Below, piece after piece: positions 33,169-43,949 of a stretch of DNA of 64,000 bases (position 1 is the stretch's first letter; each line of letters begins with the position of its first letter). The position numbers and the translations under genes were made by a program. The notes below the pieces were generated by a model that worked only from the letters and a program-made list of their open reading frames with translations, searched no databases and was not told the DNA's origin. The DNA comes from Rhea pennata (lineage: Eukaryota > Chordata > Aves > Rheiformes > Rheidae): contig NW_026907680.1 in NCBI RefSeq assembly GCF_028389875.1, forward strand, positions 1,550,001 through 1,614,000, in the 5' to 3' direction.

Positions 33169-33985
33169 TTAATTCAGCTTCAGAGAACTTCCTGGGTGCT
33201 TGCGTGGCTCACAAGCAGAACTGCTGCTGCTACTGCTGCTGCCGTTGTGGCTGCTGCTGTGGCCACTGCCGCTGCCCCTGGGGCTCCCACTGCCGCTGAT
33301 AGTCTTTCTGACACTGGGTCTTTGTGTGCTGCTGCCACTGCCAGTGGGGCTGCTGTTGAGTCCAGCATTGGATCTTCCACTGCCACTGCTGCTACGAGCG
33401 GGTTTCCCGCTGTGTCCAACATTGCAGCTCCCACTGTCACTGCCGCTGTGTTTGCCGCTGGCACTTGGGCTGCCGCTGTGCCCGCCACTGGGGCTCCCAG
33501 TGACGCTGCCACCGCCAGTGGATCTGCTGCTGCGTCTGCCACTGGGGCTTCCACGGCTGCTGCCGCTGGGTCCAGCACTGCCACTGCCGCTGCCACTTGG
33601 TCTGACAGTGGGGCTTCCAGTGCCACTGGGGCTGCCACTGGGGCTGCCACTGTGTTTGACAGTGGGGTTTCCAGTGCCCCTGCCATTGACACTGGGGCTG
33701 CCGCTGTGTCTTACAGTGGGGCTTCCAGTGCCACTGCCATTGACACTGGGGCTGCCACTGTGTCTTACAGTGGGGCTTCCAGTGCCACTGCCATTGACAC
33801 TGGGGCTGCCGCTGTGTCTTACAGTGGGGCTTCCAGTGCCACTGCCATTGACACTGGGGCTGCCGCTCTGTCTGCCACTGGGGCTCCCACTGCCACTGCC
33901 ACGCTGCCTGCTACTGACACTGGGGCTGCCGTTCTCTTTTGCAGTGGGGCTTCCACTGCCGCTGCCTCTGGGTCCCTTCGGGGTG
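33169..33985 (-). CDS. Ser/Gly-rich terminal exon (S3), 5' end fused to exchanger upstream DNA
   Basis: Open frame ending in TAA at 33169-33171 with the tail ACEPRKHPGSSLKLN, preceded by a poly-Ser stretch and a long region of Ser, Gly, Arg, His, Pro and Thr. The same tail occurs at 29,085-29,145 (plus strand) and 24,625-24,680 (minus). About 33,640-33,870 holds tandem 54-bp units coding GSPTVRHSGSPSVNGSGT. At about 33,970-33,990 homology passes into the minisatellite upstream of the exchanger gene, so the original 5' part of the exon is lost, although the frame happens to stay open to 34,224. Composition suggests a disordered, possibly RS-like protein. Function unknown. Confidence 0.5.
33640..33870. 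repeat. 54-bp tandem repeat inside Ser-rich exon S3
   Basis: About four units of gacactggggctgccgctgt... (54 bp), each coding 18 residues on the minus strand. Because 54 is a multiple of three, expansion leaves the frame open. Confidence 0.85.
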
Positions 33986-34220
33986 CTGCACCCAATGGGA
34001 GGGGTCCTGAGCCTTGCACTGGGGGGCTTTCCACGGGGGGGCATTGCATGGGGGGGGAGGGGAGGAAGGTCCCTTCTGGGTGTTGCACCCACGGGGAGGG
34101 ATCCTGGACATTGCACTGGGGGGGGGGGTGGCTTTCCATGGCGGGGGTGTTGCACCTGGGGGACGATTTGCACAGTGTGCGGGGGTCCCTCCTGGGTTGG
34201 GCTGCAGCGGGTGCTGGAGT
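33960..34220. repeat. Minisatellite upstream of plus-strand exchanger copy
   Basis: Degenerate units containing gggtgttgcacccacggggaggg and ttgcactgggggg, matching the array at about 43,430-43,700 upstream of the other copy in inverse orientation. It belongs to intron 1 of the exchanger gene. Confidence 0.7.
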
Positions 34221-34383
34221 GCATGAGCCTGGGAAGGGGGTGGGGTTTTTTTCGGGGGGGGGGGAAGCAGGGGCTCCGGTGTGGCGCCAGGGCCGCAAGA
34301 GGACGAACGCGCGGCGCCTCCCAGGCTCGGCTTGGCGCGGCTCAGCCTGGCCCGGCCCGTCCTGGCCGCTGCCTCTCTTGCAG

Positions 34384-37144
34384 CCGCTGCCGGGGAGCCG
34401 GAGGTGCGGGGCGAGGGCCCGCGGTGGGGCTCGCTCTGCGACCGCCGCTGCGCCGCCATTAACGACCAGCATGGCGACCTGCCCTCGGCCTCCCACCCCC
34501 ACGGCGTCCTCGCCCCCCGCATCCTCGCCCTCCGCATCCTGCCCGGTAGGGAGCCCGGCGGCGGCAGCAGCGAGGGGGGTCCGCGCAGGGGGTCCCTGTG
34601 CCACCACCCACACCCGCTCGCCTCTCGCCCGCAGTCGTCACCCACCAGCAGCACTTGAACGAGGTGCCGGCGTGCGAGAGCTGCGGGGCAAAGACCACGC
34701 TGACGGCCGAGAGCGCGGTGGAGGCCAACAAGCTCTCCAACGACGTCAAGGTGGGTCCGTCCCCCCGCGGCCCATGCCCATCCTGCTGTGCGGGAGGGGA
34801 GGGGGTCTTTTCTTTGGCCGCAACCTTCTCCTCTCTGCAGTTCGGCTTCAAGAAGTGGAAGAGCCACGCGACCGCCCGGCCCTGGGAGGACCGCTCGGAG
34901 ATCAGGAAGGAGCTCTACTCCAACCTGAACGTCATCCGCGGCTTTGGAGGTGGGCGGCCGCCGAGGCTCTAGGGTCCGCGGCAAAACCCTGTTGGGAGGA
35001 GGGAGCCTGGTTAACACCCTCCCTCCCCCGCCGTGCACGTGGCGAAGCGGCTGGCGGAGCAGCGGAGGGGCCGGTCGCTGTCTGCAGGCTCCACGGTGAC
35101 GTTGGGCAGCGTCCTCTACGCGCTGCTCTTCGGCTGGTGGCTGGCGCTCCTCTACGTCCTGGTGGCCGCCGAGATGTTCCTCACCGTCGTAGGGGCTCCT
35201 TACGGTGAGTCTTCCCCAGGTGCCTGTCCCCGGTGCGACCGGGCCGGGCTGTCGTGGTGGGAGACGGGACGTGCGCGTTGGGGTCCTGCCCCGCGTCCCA
35301 ATGCCGCTGTCCCCGCAGGGCGGCTCTGCAGGGACCTGGGCGTCTACTTCCTCTGGCCCTTCAGCAAAGTGATCCAGCGGGTGGAGGTAACGGCCGGGTG
35401 CCGTCCGTACGTCCGTCTACTACTACAAGTACGCCGTGGATGGCATCAACGTCTTCGCTGTCAGTGTCCTTTTCCCCCCTGCTTCCTTTTTGTGTATAGG
35501 GGGGGACACGTCAACTGGGCACCTCCTTGAGGAACCACCCCTCAAAAACCACTGCCCCCCCCACTTCGGACATGTCCTTGATGGCCGCCGCAGACCTGCT
35601 GCTGCTGGTGGTGGTGATGCTGGTGCTCGGCTACGTGGACGGGCGCAGCCGGCTGACGAGCTCGCCCGTGAAGTTCGCCCTGGCACTGCTCTCCATCATG
35701 CCCCTCTCCGACTACATCAGCATGGCCATCGCCAGGTGAGCAGCTGCCTGGTGCCGGGGCCGCCCCGCGGCGCTGCTTCCCGCCCCGTTGACCCTCTGCG
35801 CTTCCCGTCCCCGCAGCATCTCGGCGCAGAGCAACGTCGCGGTGGGGGCGGTGGTGAACACCACGTTCGGCTCCATCACAGAGCTCACCTTCTACATCAC
35901 GGCGCTCATCAAGGGCGCCCGCAAGGGCAGCAAGTGCTACGAGGAGATCGTCAAGGCGGAGCTGACGGGCACCCTGGTGGGCTGCGTCCTCCTGGTCCCG
36001 GTGAGCCCGGCGGGGAGGAGGCGCTTGTGTCACGAAAGCCCCCGTCCTCCAGCGTGGGAGGAGGAGAGGACCTCCTCGCCGGGGTCACACTGACAGCCAC
36101 GTTCTCTCCGAGGGCTTGTGCACGGTCATAGGAGGCATCCGGCACCAGGAGCAGAGGTTCAACAGCTGCTCGGCGGGTGTCAGCTCGGCCCTGCTCTTCC
36201 TCTCCGTGGGAGGTGAGTGCCCCGGTGGCGGTGCCAGCGGGGGGAGGATGTCCCGCGCCGCGGCCTGGCGCCCACTTCCACCTCTCCCGCCGGCAGGCGT
36301 CTTCGCCCTGATGCTCTTCTCCAAGGTGTACGGGAGGCTGGTGTGTGGCGAGTGCCACAACGTCACCCAGAACGTGCTGGGCCACTACCTCTGCCAGAGC
36401 TGCCACTTCGACCTGGTAAGACCCCAAACCGCGGCACCCACGGGCGCCCGTAGCCCGCCCGGCTCCTCACCGGCGGCCCGCAAAGGGCGCTGCAGGGTGC
36501 CCAGGGCACGGCCATGGCGCTCGCTCCGCTGATGGGCTCTCCGTTGCAGGTGCAGAACAACAGCATGCTCTACTACAGCCACATCCAGTGAGTGTCCTGG
36601 GGTGGACCCGGTCCCCGTGTCGGGGTGGCACTTCGTGGGTTGGCTCACAGGTCCTCGGGGAGCTGCCTGGTCGTGGGCAGGGCGTCCTCCCTCCTGGGGA
36701 TTGCACCGCTGTGCCTGTCTGGTCCCAGGGCTGGACCACGCTGCGTCCATCTCCCTCTGTCCTGGGACAGCCGCCGGTGTTCTCAGCCCTGTGGGGTGCA
36801 GGGGAACGCCGGGGCCTCCAAAGGGCTCTCGCGTGGGGCTGAGCGCCGTGTCCCGCAGGCCCCCGGTGTACACAGTGTCCCTGCTGCTCCCTGCCGCCTA
36901 CCTCATCGGCCTCTTCTTCACCCTGAAAACTCACTTGCACATCTATGACATCCACATCAGCAACTGTCACAGTGAGTGCCGCCCCGGCTCCGCTCGGCGA
37001 GTCCCCTGCTCCCCTTCCCACGCTGGGAGGCTCACATGGGGTTTCTGACTCATCCCTGCTCCTTTCCCCCAGGGCCCAGCCACCACCACAGCGCCGTGGA
37101 CCACTGGTCTCGGTGGAGGGCACTGGTCATCCTCCTGCTGTCCA
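34384..37144 (+). pseudogene. YccF-CAX cation/H+ exchanger, broken plus-strand copy
   Basis: Exons (numbered as in the minus-strand copy): 2 34384-34545, 3 34635-34750, 4 34841-34949, 5 35034-35204, 6 35319-35386, 9 (3' part only) about 35417-35459, 10 ending 35735, 11 35817-36000, 12 36113-36212, 13 36297-36415, 14 36550-36587, 15 36859-36971, 16 37073 to about 37144. Exon 1 is absent, replaced upstream by a Ser-rich exon. A deletion in intron 6 to exon 9 removes exons 7, 8 and the start of 9, and the gene is cut in exon 16 at a junction with cassette DNA. The conserved PLSYYIG segment is changed to PLSDYIS. It cannot encode a full exchanger. It does keep exons 14 and 15 (membrane helix around AAYLIGLFFTLK), which the other copy lacks. 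Confidence 0.85.
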
Positions 37145-38375
37145 TACTGAACATCCCTTTCCTGCTTGAAACAAGCATCTGAATTATCACAGAGCTGAGC
37201 AGAAATTCTTCACTCGCTCTTCACTTTCTATCACAGAAAGGCCCAGCACTTCCAGTGCCACCAGCAGGAGGGCCCCAGAGGCTCTGCTGGTGTGTTCACG
37301 GAGAGCAAGGTGCAACAGCGTGTGCATTCCAAAACTACATTCACCACTGCTGCCTTTGAAGGCAGGACTGGGCGATGTCGGGCAGGGCTCAGTGAACCCA
37401 TGGGAAGGGCTCTTGCAAGCCAGCGCCCATAGCACAAGGCTTTTGCAGGAAGCACGCTGGAAAAGAAGGGCCCCCAGCAGTGACACTTACTGCTCTGGCA
37501 TTCTCGTCCACTTCATTCCCAGGCCACTCAGTAGGTGCTCCACCTTCTGAAGATGGCTTCCTCCCGCCTGGCACTGCCTTCTGGGCAGAGCACTCTGGGG
37601 TGCCTAGGAATGGACTGCAAATACACACCGCGGGGAGGTGGCATGAGCACAGGGGCAGTAGGGTCCCCATTTCAGCCTGACAAGTTGGGCACCTGCTTCT
37701 GCCACAGAAGGCAGTTCTGTAGCAGAAGCACGTGGGTCCCACTGACTGGGGTCACATCCACAGATATGGGCATCACCCCCTAACAAAACACCCAGGGCTG
37801 CACGTTATGCCCAAAGTAGAGCTCTGGACAGAACCAGAGCACAAATTTCTCTCCATGCAGGAAGGCGAGCAGCAGGGTCATCTGGCAGGACAGGCTCCAA
37901 GGCACAGCATTACGCGCTGTGCTGCCAGCTACATTAGCCACTGCACCGTGGCCCCAGGGACTCTGTTCCGGGATGGGCAATGGTTTGCTGCCTGTCTTCC
38001 TTAGTCCGGTGGCCTTACGAGGTCATCCTACAAGGGACAGCCTAAGCTGGAATACAGCCACACCACTGTTGTGTTAAGGCAGGATCAAAGCAGAGAGGAA
38101 AGGTGTCAGGCTCTCACTCTGTTGCCAGGGCACATGTCTGGCTTCTTTCTCCCTCTGTCATAGTTTCTTAATTCTGTCTTCAACACTTGAACTGTACCAT
38201 ATTCAGTGTTGCAGAGGTGGGAGGGGACCAGGTCTTGGGGAAGACTTTGCAAGGTACCTATTTACCACTAGCTCACCATGACATGGTACCCACCTACCTG
38301 CACCCAAACCTCTTCTGCTCGCTGGAGCTTTAACGGGCAGCAAGTGCTGTGAGCCTGGAGAGTGGCCCTCTCCTA
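37145..38375. repeat. Inverted repeat 2, right arm
   Basis: Reverse complement of 24,735-25,970. Its left end joins directly to the truncated exon 16 of the plus-strand exchanger copy. Confidence 0.88.
37491..37745 (-). other. Cassette delta: inverted copy of beta blocks
   Basis: 37682-37745 and 37491-37614 are minus-strand counterparts of 25366-25429 and 25497-25620, within a longer inverted repeat. The block corresponding to 26415-26500 is not present, because the repeat stops at about 37,145 against the broken exchanger exon. Confidence 0.5.
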
Positions 38376-40338
38376 CAGCAGCAGCTGCTGGTGCATCCAT
38401 CAACTGCTCATAGCTCACCTCTTCAGTAGAGCCACCCTGCTGCCTTCAAGTGTTTTGCTGGCAGAGCTCTAGCCATGCGTCATAGCCTGTGTTACACATC
38501 AGGGCTGCGAACATTACAGAGCAACAGTCAGTGACTTGCTTTGCTGATAAAAGGTGATACAAATCTTTCCTAGTGATGGGAGGCACCTTTCTGTCTTCAA
38601 AAGCATCCCCCAAAATAAGCTGCAGCCATCTTCAGGGCGGTGGTGGTGGGGTGCTGCTAACAGTGCAAAGCCAAAATCATGTGTGCATGAACACACAGCA
38701 GCCTCTAAGCCTGTGTGTGGGGCAGGTCATCCCTCCCCTCCCAGAGCCCTGGGGTGGCTGCTGCAGCATGGGGACAAGTGTTTGAAGGCTGAGTAAAGCG
38801 CCTTGCTGCTTCACCCCACAACTGACTTGTTTTCAGAGGCAGCGCTGAAGAGCATGCAGCTCTGGTTTGAGGGCTTGCTGCTAGGTAAGGCAATGCTTTT
38901 GTGCATCTTGACTATTTGAATGATTCAAGGTTCCTGCTGGCGCACATGAGCTGGGTGACCTTTGCCACTTTGGGACCTAGCTCTGCCACATAGCTGGAAG
39001 GGGGATAAATTACTCCAGGCTTTGCTTGCCCGGGCTCCTGCTTGGCTTCGGCTGCCACTGCTGTTGCTGGAGGCCTGGCTCCATCATCTTCAAACAAGGC
39101 TGTCTTAAAGTACTAGTTTCTCCTTTCTAAGAGCAAATCTGCCTTTTAAAAAGAAAACCTTCCATGATGTCAGCGTGTTGCTACCTTTGCCAGAGCAGGG
39201 CTGGTTTCCTAAGGAGAAGAGGCTTTTGCTAGTTACTGCTACTACCTTGGCCCCATAATTGGCTCTGCTCTGAGCGGCTTGCAGAGCATCAGGGAGCTGC
39301 GCAGCACCGAGCTCCCCTCCCTGTAGACACCTGCAGGTGCTGCTCAACTCATCTTGCCGCCCAGCAGTGCCAGACACTGGTGTGTTGAAGTGCAGCATTA
39401 GCCCTACCCCCTCCTCTTCCTCGCTGCGCTGCCAGCGCCCTTCTTTTTAAAGCACTCAGGCTGGCTCCATTTCCAGAGTGAAGCCTAGCTTTCTGTCACA
39501 CCAGTTCAGCCCAAGGCAGATGTTTCCTGTTCCGCCTCAGATGAGCTGCTTAGCTGCTATCACATTCCTCTGTGTCTCCGCCACACACACTACCCCCATT
39601 TTCTTTTTTTCTCCTTTTTAATTAATGCTATCTACTGCCCTGTGCTCTTGAGGCTATCTTGCTGCCATCAGGCAGCTCTTGATACCTGCACAGGAATGTT
39701 CCCAAACGAAGAGCTGCATTAAAGACAACAGCATTGTCCGTAATGCTGCTATACTAGGGGAGGAAGGGAAAAATAAATCAATAAGTAAGGCTTAAAAAAA
39801 AAAAAGAAATTGCTAAACCTTTACTCATGAATGAGCCGATGTCCTCGCTCGAGCCATGGCAGAGGGACCCTGGCTGCTGCTTGTTGCCTTCCTGCCTTTA
39901 GTTTGTAAAGCTTGTCCTGTTTCTCTGATTGCTGCGGGTCCTTTTTGCATCCAGTGTGCATGTTGCAACATGTGAGCTTCGTTTCCTCCCTTGCTTTTTA
40001 TGATGAAGGACTTCCCCATGGAGCGAGGAAGGGCTGGGGAGGGAGAAGGGGGCCAGGAGCTGTACTTGCTTGTATTTGTGTGTCCAGTGTTCTTTGCTTT
40101 CTTTTTCTTTTTTTTCTTTTTTTTAATGCTCTGACCAATAAATCCATCCAAAGCACCTGCTTTGTTCTCCAGCCTTGCCCTTCTGCTGGTATCTACGCTG
40201 TATCAACTTTCAGAGCTGTCGTCACTGCCTGTCCTCAGCAGAGGAAGAGGAGAACGGTGGCTTTTGTACTTTGTGCCCGGCGAGCCTGAAAACTACCAGA
40301 GAGGAAAGTATCCCAGAGTCGTTTTTAGTGCCCCCAAC
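38376..40338. other. Single-copy spacer between the two exchanger copies
   Basis: Separates inverted repeat 2 from the minus-strand exchanger remnant. A possible 46-bp exon (38838-38883, after tgttttcag, before gtaagg; one frame reads AALKSMQLWFEGLLL) and AATAAA-type signals (39,770; 40,136) suggest remains of another transcript's 3' end on the plus strand. Nothing recognised. Confidence 0.35.
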
Positions 40339-43300
40339 ATGCAAAGCGTGGACAGCAGGAGGATGACCAGTGCCCTCCACCGAGACCAGTGGACCACGGC
40401 GCTGTGGTGGTGGCCGGGCCCTGGGGGAAAGGAGCAGGGAGGAGTCAGAAACCCCACGTGAGCCTCCCAGTGTGGGAAGGGGAGCAGGGGACTCGCCGAG
40501 CGAAGCCAGGGCGACACTCATCGTGACAGTCGCTGATGTGGAAACCACGGGTGCTGCGGTTTGAGGTCTTACCAGGTCGAAGTGGCAGCTCTGGCAGAGG
40601 TAGTGGCCCAGCACGTTCTGGGTGACGTTGTGGCACTCGCCGCACACCAGCCTCCCGTACACCTTGGAGAAGAGCATCGGGGCGAAGACGCCTGCTGGCA
40701 GGAGAGGTGGAAGTGGGCGCCAGGCCGCGGCACGGGACATCCTCCCCCCACTGGCACCGCCGCCGGGGCACTCACCTCCCACGGAGAGGAAGAGCAGGGC
40801 CGAGCTGACACCCGCCGAGCAGCTGTTGAACCTCTGTTCCTGGTGCCGGATGCCTCCTATGACCGTGCACAAGCCCTCGGAGAGAACGTGGATGTCAGTG
40901 TGACCCCGGCGAGGAGGTCCTCTCCTCCTCCCACGCTGGAGGACGGGGGCTTTTGTGACACAAGCGCCTCCTCCCTGCCGGGCTCACCGGGACCAGGAGG
41001 ACGCAGCCCACCAGGGTGCCCGTCAGCTCCGCCTTGACGATCTCCTCGTAGCACTTGCTGCCCTTGCGGGTGCCCTTGATGAGCGCCATGATGTAGAAGG
41101 TGAGCTCCATGATGGAGCCGAACGTGGCGTTCACCACCGCCCCCACTGCGATGTTGCTCTGCGCCGAGATGCTGCGGGGACGGGAGGCGCAGAGGGTCAA
41201 CGGGGCGGGAAGCAGCGCCGTGGGGCGGCCTCGGCACCAGGCAGCTGCTCACCTGGCGATGGCCACGCCAATGTAGTATGAGAGGGGCATGATGGAGAGC
41301 AGCGCCAGGGCGAACTTCACGGGCGAGCTCGTCACCCAGTTGCGCCCGTCCACGTAGCCCAGCACCAGCATCACCACCACCAGCGGCAGCAGGTCTGCGG
41401 CGGCCATCAAGGACGTGTCCGAAGTGGGGGGGGCGGTGGTTGTTGAGGGGTGGTACCTCAAGGAGGTGCCCAGTTGACGTGTCCCCCCCCATACACAAAA
41501 AGGAAGCAGGGGGGAAAAGGACACTGACAGCGAAGACGTTGATGCCGTCCACGGCGTACTTGTAGTAGTAGGCGTTGACGGCGCGGTAGCAGCACTTGAT
41601 CACCTCCGCCTCCAGCTGCACGTCCGTCTGCGGCGGCGGCAGCGGGGCGATGGAAACCAAGCGGGTGACACTGGTCTGGGTGTCCCACCCTGCCAAAAGC
41701 CAGCCCATCGAGAGGGGACCCTCCACCCCCAGCACCAGGGGCCACCCACCATGCGCAGGCGCCGGATGCGCACCCACTCCGGGGGTGGCAGCAGCACCTG
41801 GTGGGCCGTGCGGGTGCTCATCTTGGCGATGGGGATGAGGAAGAAGAGGAGCCAGGCGACGAAGCAGACGAGCCCGTGGGCCAGTGCCAGCGCCGGGTAG
41901 CCCAGGCAGAGCCACGCGGCGGAGGCGGCGGCAGCGCGTTGCTGCAAGGACGGCCGGTGGCGGCAGGTTTTTAGGGTAGAAAAACCCGAACGGGAGCAGC
42001 CGGGCTCTCAAAGAGCCGCCCCTCGGGCCCCGTCCAGCACCTCCCGCGCCGGGCGCTCACCCGGTAGCCGGGGTCCGCGGGGCACCAGCGGCCGGGCGCT
42101 GGGCCGCCGAGCAGGGCCGAGGTCTCCCGGGTGCCGTCGGCCTCCGCGGTGGGACCCTGGCGGAGATCGAGGAGGTTGGGGCCGGGCGCGCGCCCGCCAG
42201 GGCTGGCGGGGATGGACGTACGGACGGCGCCCGGCCGTTACCTCCACCCGCTGGATCACTTTGCTGAAGGGCCAGAGGAAGTAGCCGCCCAGGTCCCTGC
42301 AGAGCCGCCCTGTGGGGACAGTGGCATCGGGACGCGGGGCAGGACCCCGACGCGCACGTCCCGTACACCACCACAACAGCCCGGCCCGGTCGCACCGGGG
42401 ACGGGCACCTGGGGAAGACTCACTGTAAGGAGCCCCCACGATGGTGAGGAACATCTCGGCGGCCACCAGGACGTAGAGGAGCGCCAGCCACCAGCCGAAG
42501 AGCAGCGCATAGAGGACGCTGCCCAACGTCACCGTGGAGCCTGCAGACAGCGACCGGCCCCTCCGCTGCTCCGCCAGCCACTTCGCCACGTGCACGGCGG
42601 GGGGGGGGGGGTGTTAACCGGGCTCCCTCCTCCCAACAGGGTTTTGCCGCGGATCCTAGAGCCTCGGCGGCCGCCCACCTCCAAAGCCGCGGACGACGTT
42701 CAGGTTGGAGTAGAGCTCCTTCCTGATCTCCGAGCGGTCCTCCCAGGGCCGGGCGGTCGCGTGGCTCTTCCACTTCTTGAAGCCGAACTGCAGAGAGGAG
42801 AAGGTCGCGGCCAAAGAAAAGACCCACTCCCCTCCCGCACAGCAGGATGGGCATGGGCCGCGGGGGGACGGACCCACCTTGACGTCGTTGGAGAGCTTGT
42901 TGGCCTCCACCGCGCTCTCGGCCGTCAGCGTGGTCTTTGCCCCGCAGCTCTCGCACGCCGGCACCTCGTTCAAGTGCTGCTGGTGGGTGACGACTGTGGG
43001 CGAGAGGCGAGCGGGCGCGGGCGCTGGCACAGGGACCCCCCGCGCGGACCCCCCTCGCCACTGCCGCCGCCGGGCTCCCTACCAGGCAGGATGCAGAGGG
43101 CGAGGATGCGGGGGGCGAGGATGCCATGGGGGTGGGAGGCCAAGGGCAGGTCGCCATGCGGGTCGTTAATGGCGGCGCAGCGGCGGTCGCAGAGCGAGCC
43201 CCACCGCGGGCCCTCGCCCCGCACCTCCGGCTCCCCGGCAGCGGCTGCAAGAGAGGCAGCGGCCAGGATGGGCCGGGCCAGGCTGAGCCGGGCCATGCCG

Positions 43301-43907
43301 GGCCTGGGAGGCACCGCGCGTTCGATCCCCTGCAGCCCTGGCGCCGCACCGGAGCCCCTGCTTCCCCCCCTCGAAAAAAACCCCACCCCCTTCCCAGGCT
43401 CATGCACTCCAGCACCCGCTGCAGCCCGACCCAGGAGGGACCCCCCCCCATACTGTGCAAATCGCCCCCCAGGTGCAACACCCCCACCATGGAAAGTCCT
43501 CCCCTCCCGGTGCAATGTCCAGGATCCCTCCCCGCGGGTGCAACACCCAGGAGGGACCTTCACCCCCCTCCAGTGCAGTGCCCAGGAGTGACAACTCCCC
43601 CACCCTGCAACCCGCCCCCCCCCCCCGGTGCAATGCCTGGGACCCCTCCCTTTGGGTGCAACACCCAGGAGGGACCTTCGCTCCCTCCCCCCCCCGGCCC
43701 CACAGTACTCAGTGTCACCCTGTCGCGCCCCCCCCGCCCCAGTGCACAGCCCAGTTCCGTCCTGCCGCCCAGGGCGAGGCCTGAGAACCCCCCCGACCCC
43801 GGCGCGATGCTCGGGGCCCCCCGGCGTGGCGCAACGCGGCGCTCACCCAGTGCGTCCTGCGGGCAGTGCCTGCGGCGCCCGGGCTCGCCCTCGCCCTCGC
43901 CGGCCAT
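40339..43907 (-). pseudogene. YccF-CAX cation/H+ exchanger, 3'-truncated minus-strand copy
   Basis: Family: vacuolar-type CAX exchangers carrying an N-terminal YccF (DUF307) domain, like yeast Vnx1 and fish Cax1. Exons: 1 43847-43907 (ATG 43905-43907), 2 43083-43244, 3 42878-42993, 4 42679-42787, 5 42424-42594, 6 42242-42309, 7 42061-42156, 8 41750-41941, 9 41529-41627 (3' limit uncertain), 10 about 41253-41395, 11 40988-41171, 12 40776-40875, 13 40573-40691; exon 16 remnant 40339-40420. Phases agree for exons 1-9 and 11-13. YccF spans exons 5-6 (FGWWLALLYVLVAAEMF, LWPFSK). Exon 11 holds the CAX c-1 repeat (GAVVNATFGSIMELTFYI). Exon 13 has a CGEC...CQSC zinc-ribbon-like loop. A deletion removes exon 14 and most of 15, and everything after LLLSTLCM, including the second CAX repeat, is missing. 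An alternative start is the ATG at 43294-43296 with a signal-peptide-like MARLSLARPILAAASLA. Confidence 0.85.
43430..43700. repeat. Minisatellite in intron 1 of minus-strand exchanger copy
   Basis: Units of about 60 bp around gggtgcaacacccaggagggacc. Lies between exon 1 (43847-43907) and exon 2 (43083-43244). Confidence 0.7.
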
Positions 43908-43949
43908 GGGGGCGCCGGTAGTGCCGCACCGCCACCGCTTTTGACGGGC

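Noticed and set aside
34281-34658. Intact N terminus for the plus-strand exchanger
   Set aside because: The frame begins with GTG, and the ATG of the signal-like start is TTG in this copy. Exon 1 is absent.
33196-35208. 670-residue plus-strand frame running from the Ser exon into the exchanger
   Set aside because: It reads antisense to S3 and through exchanger introns, and does not follow the spliced frame.
41395-41529. A firm boundary between exchanger exons 9 and 10
   Set aside because: Two splice choices are possible (gtcagt after FA, or gtatgg 38 bases later). Neither could be confirmed, so coordinates are given as approximate.
43294-43329. Separate exchanger exon upstream of the signal-like ATG, joined in frame to exon 1
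   Set aside because: Splicing exon 1 to the acceptor at 43,329/43,330 gives the wrong frame, whereas exon 1 to exon 2 at 43,244 is in frame with a strong acceptor.
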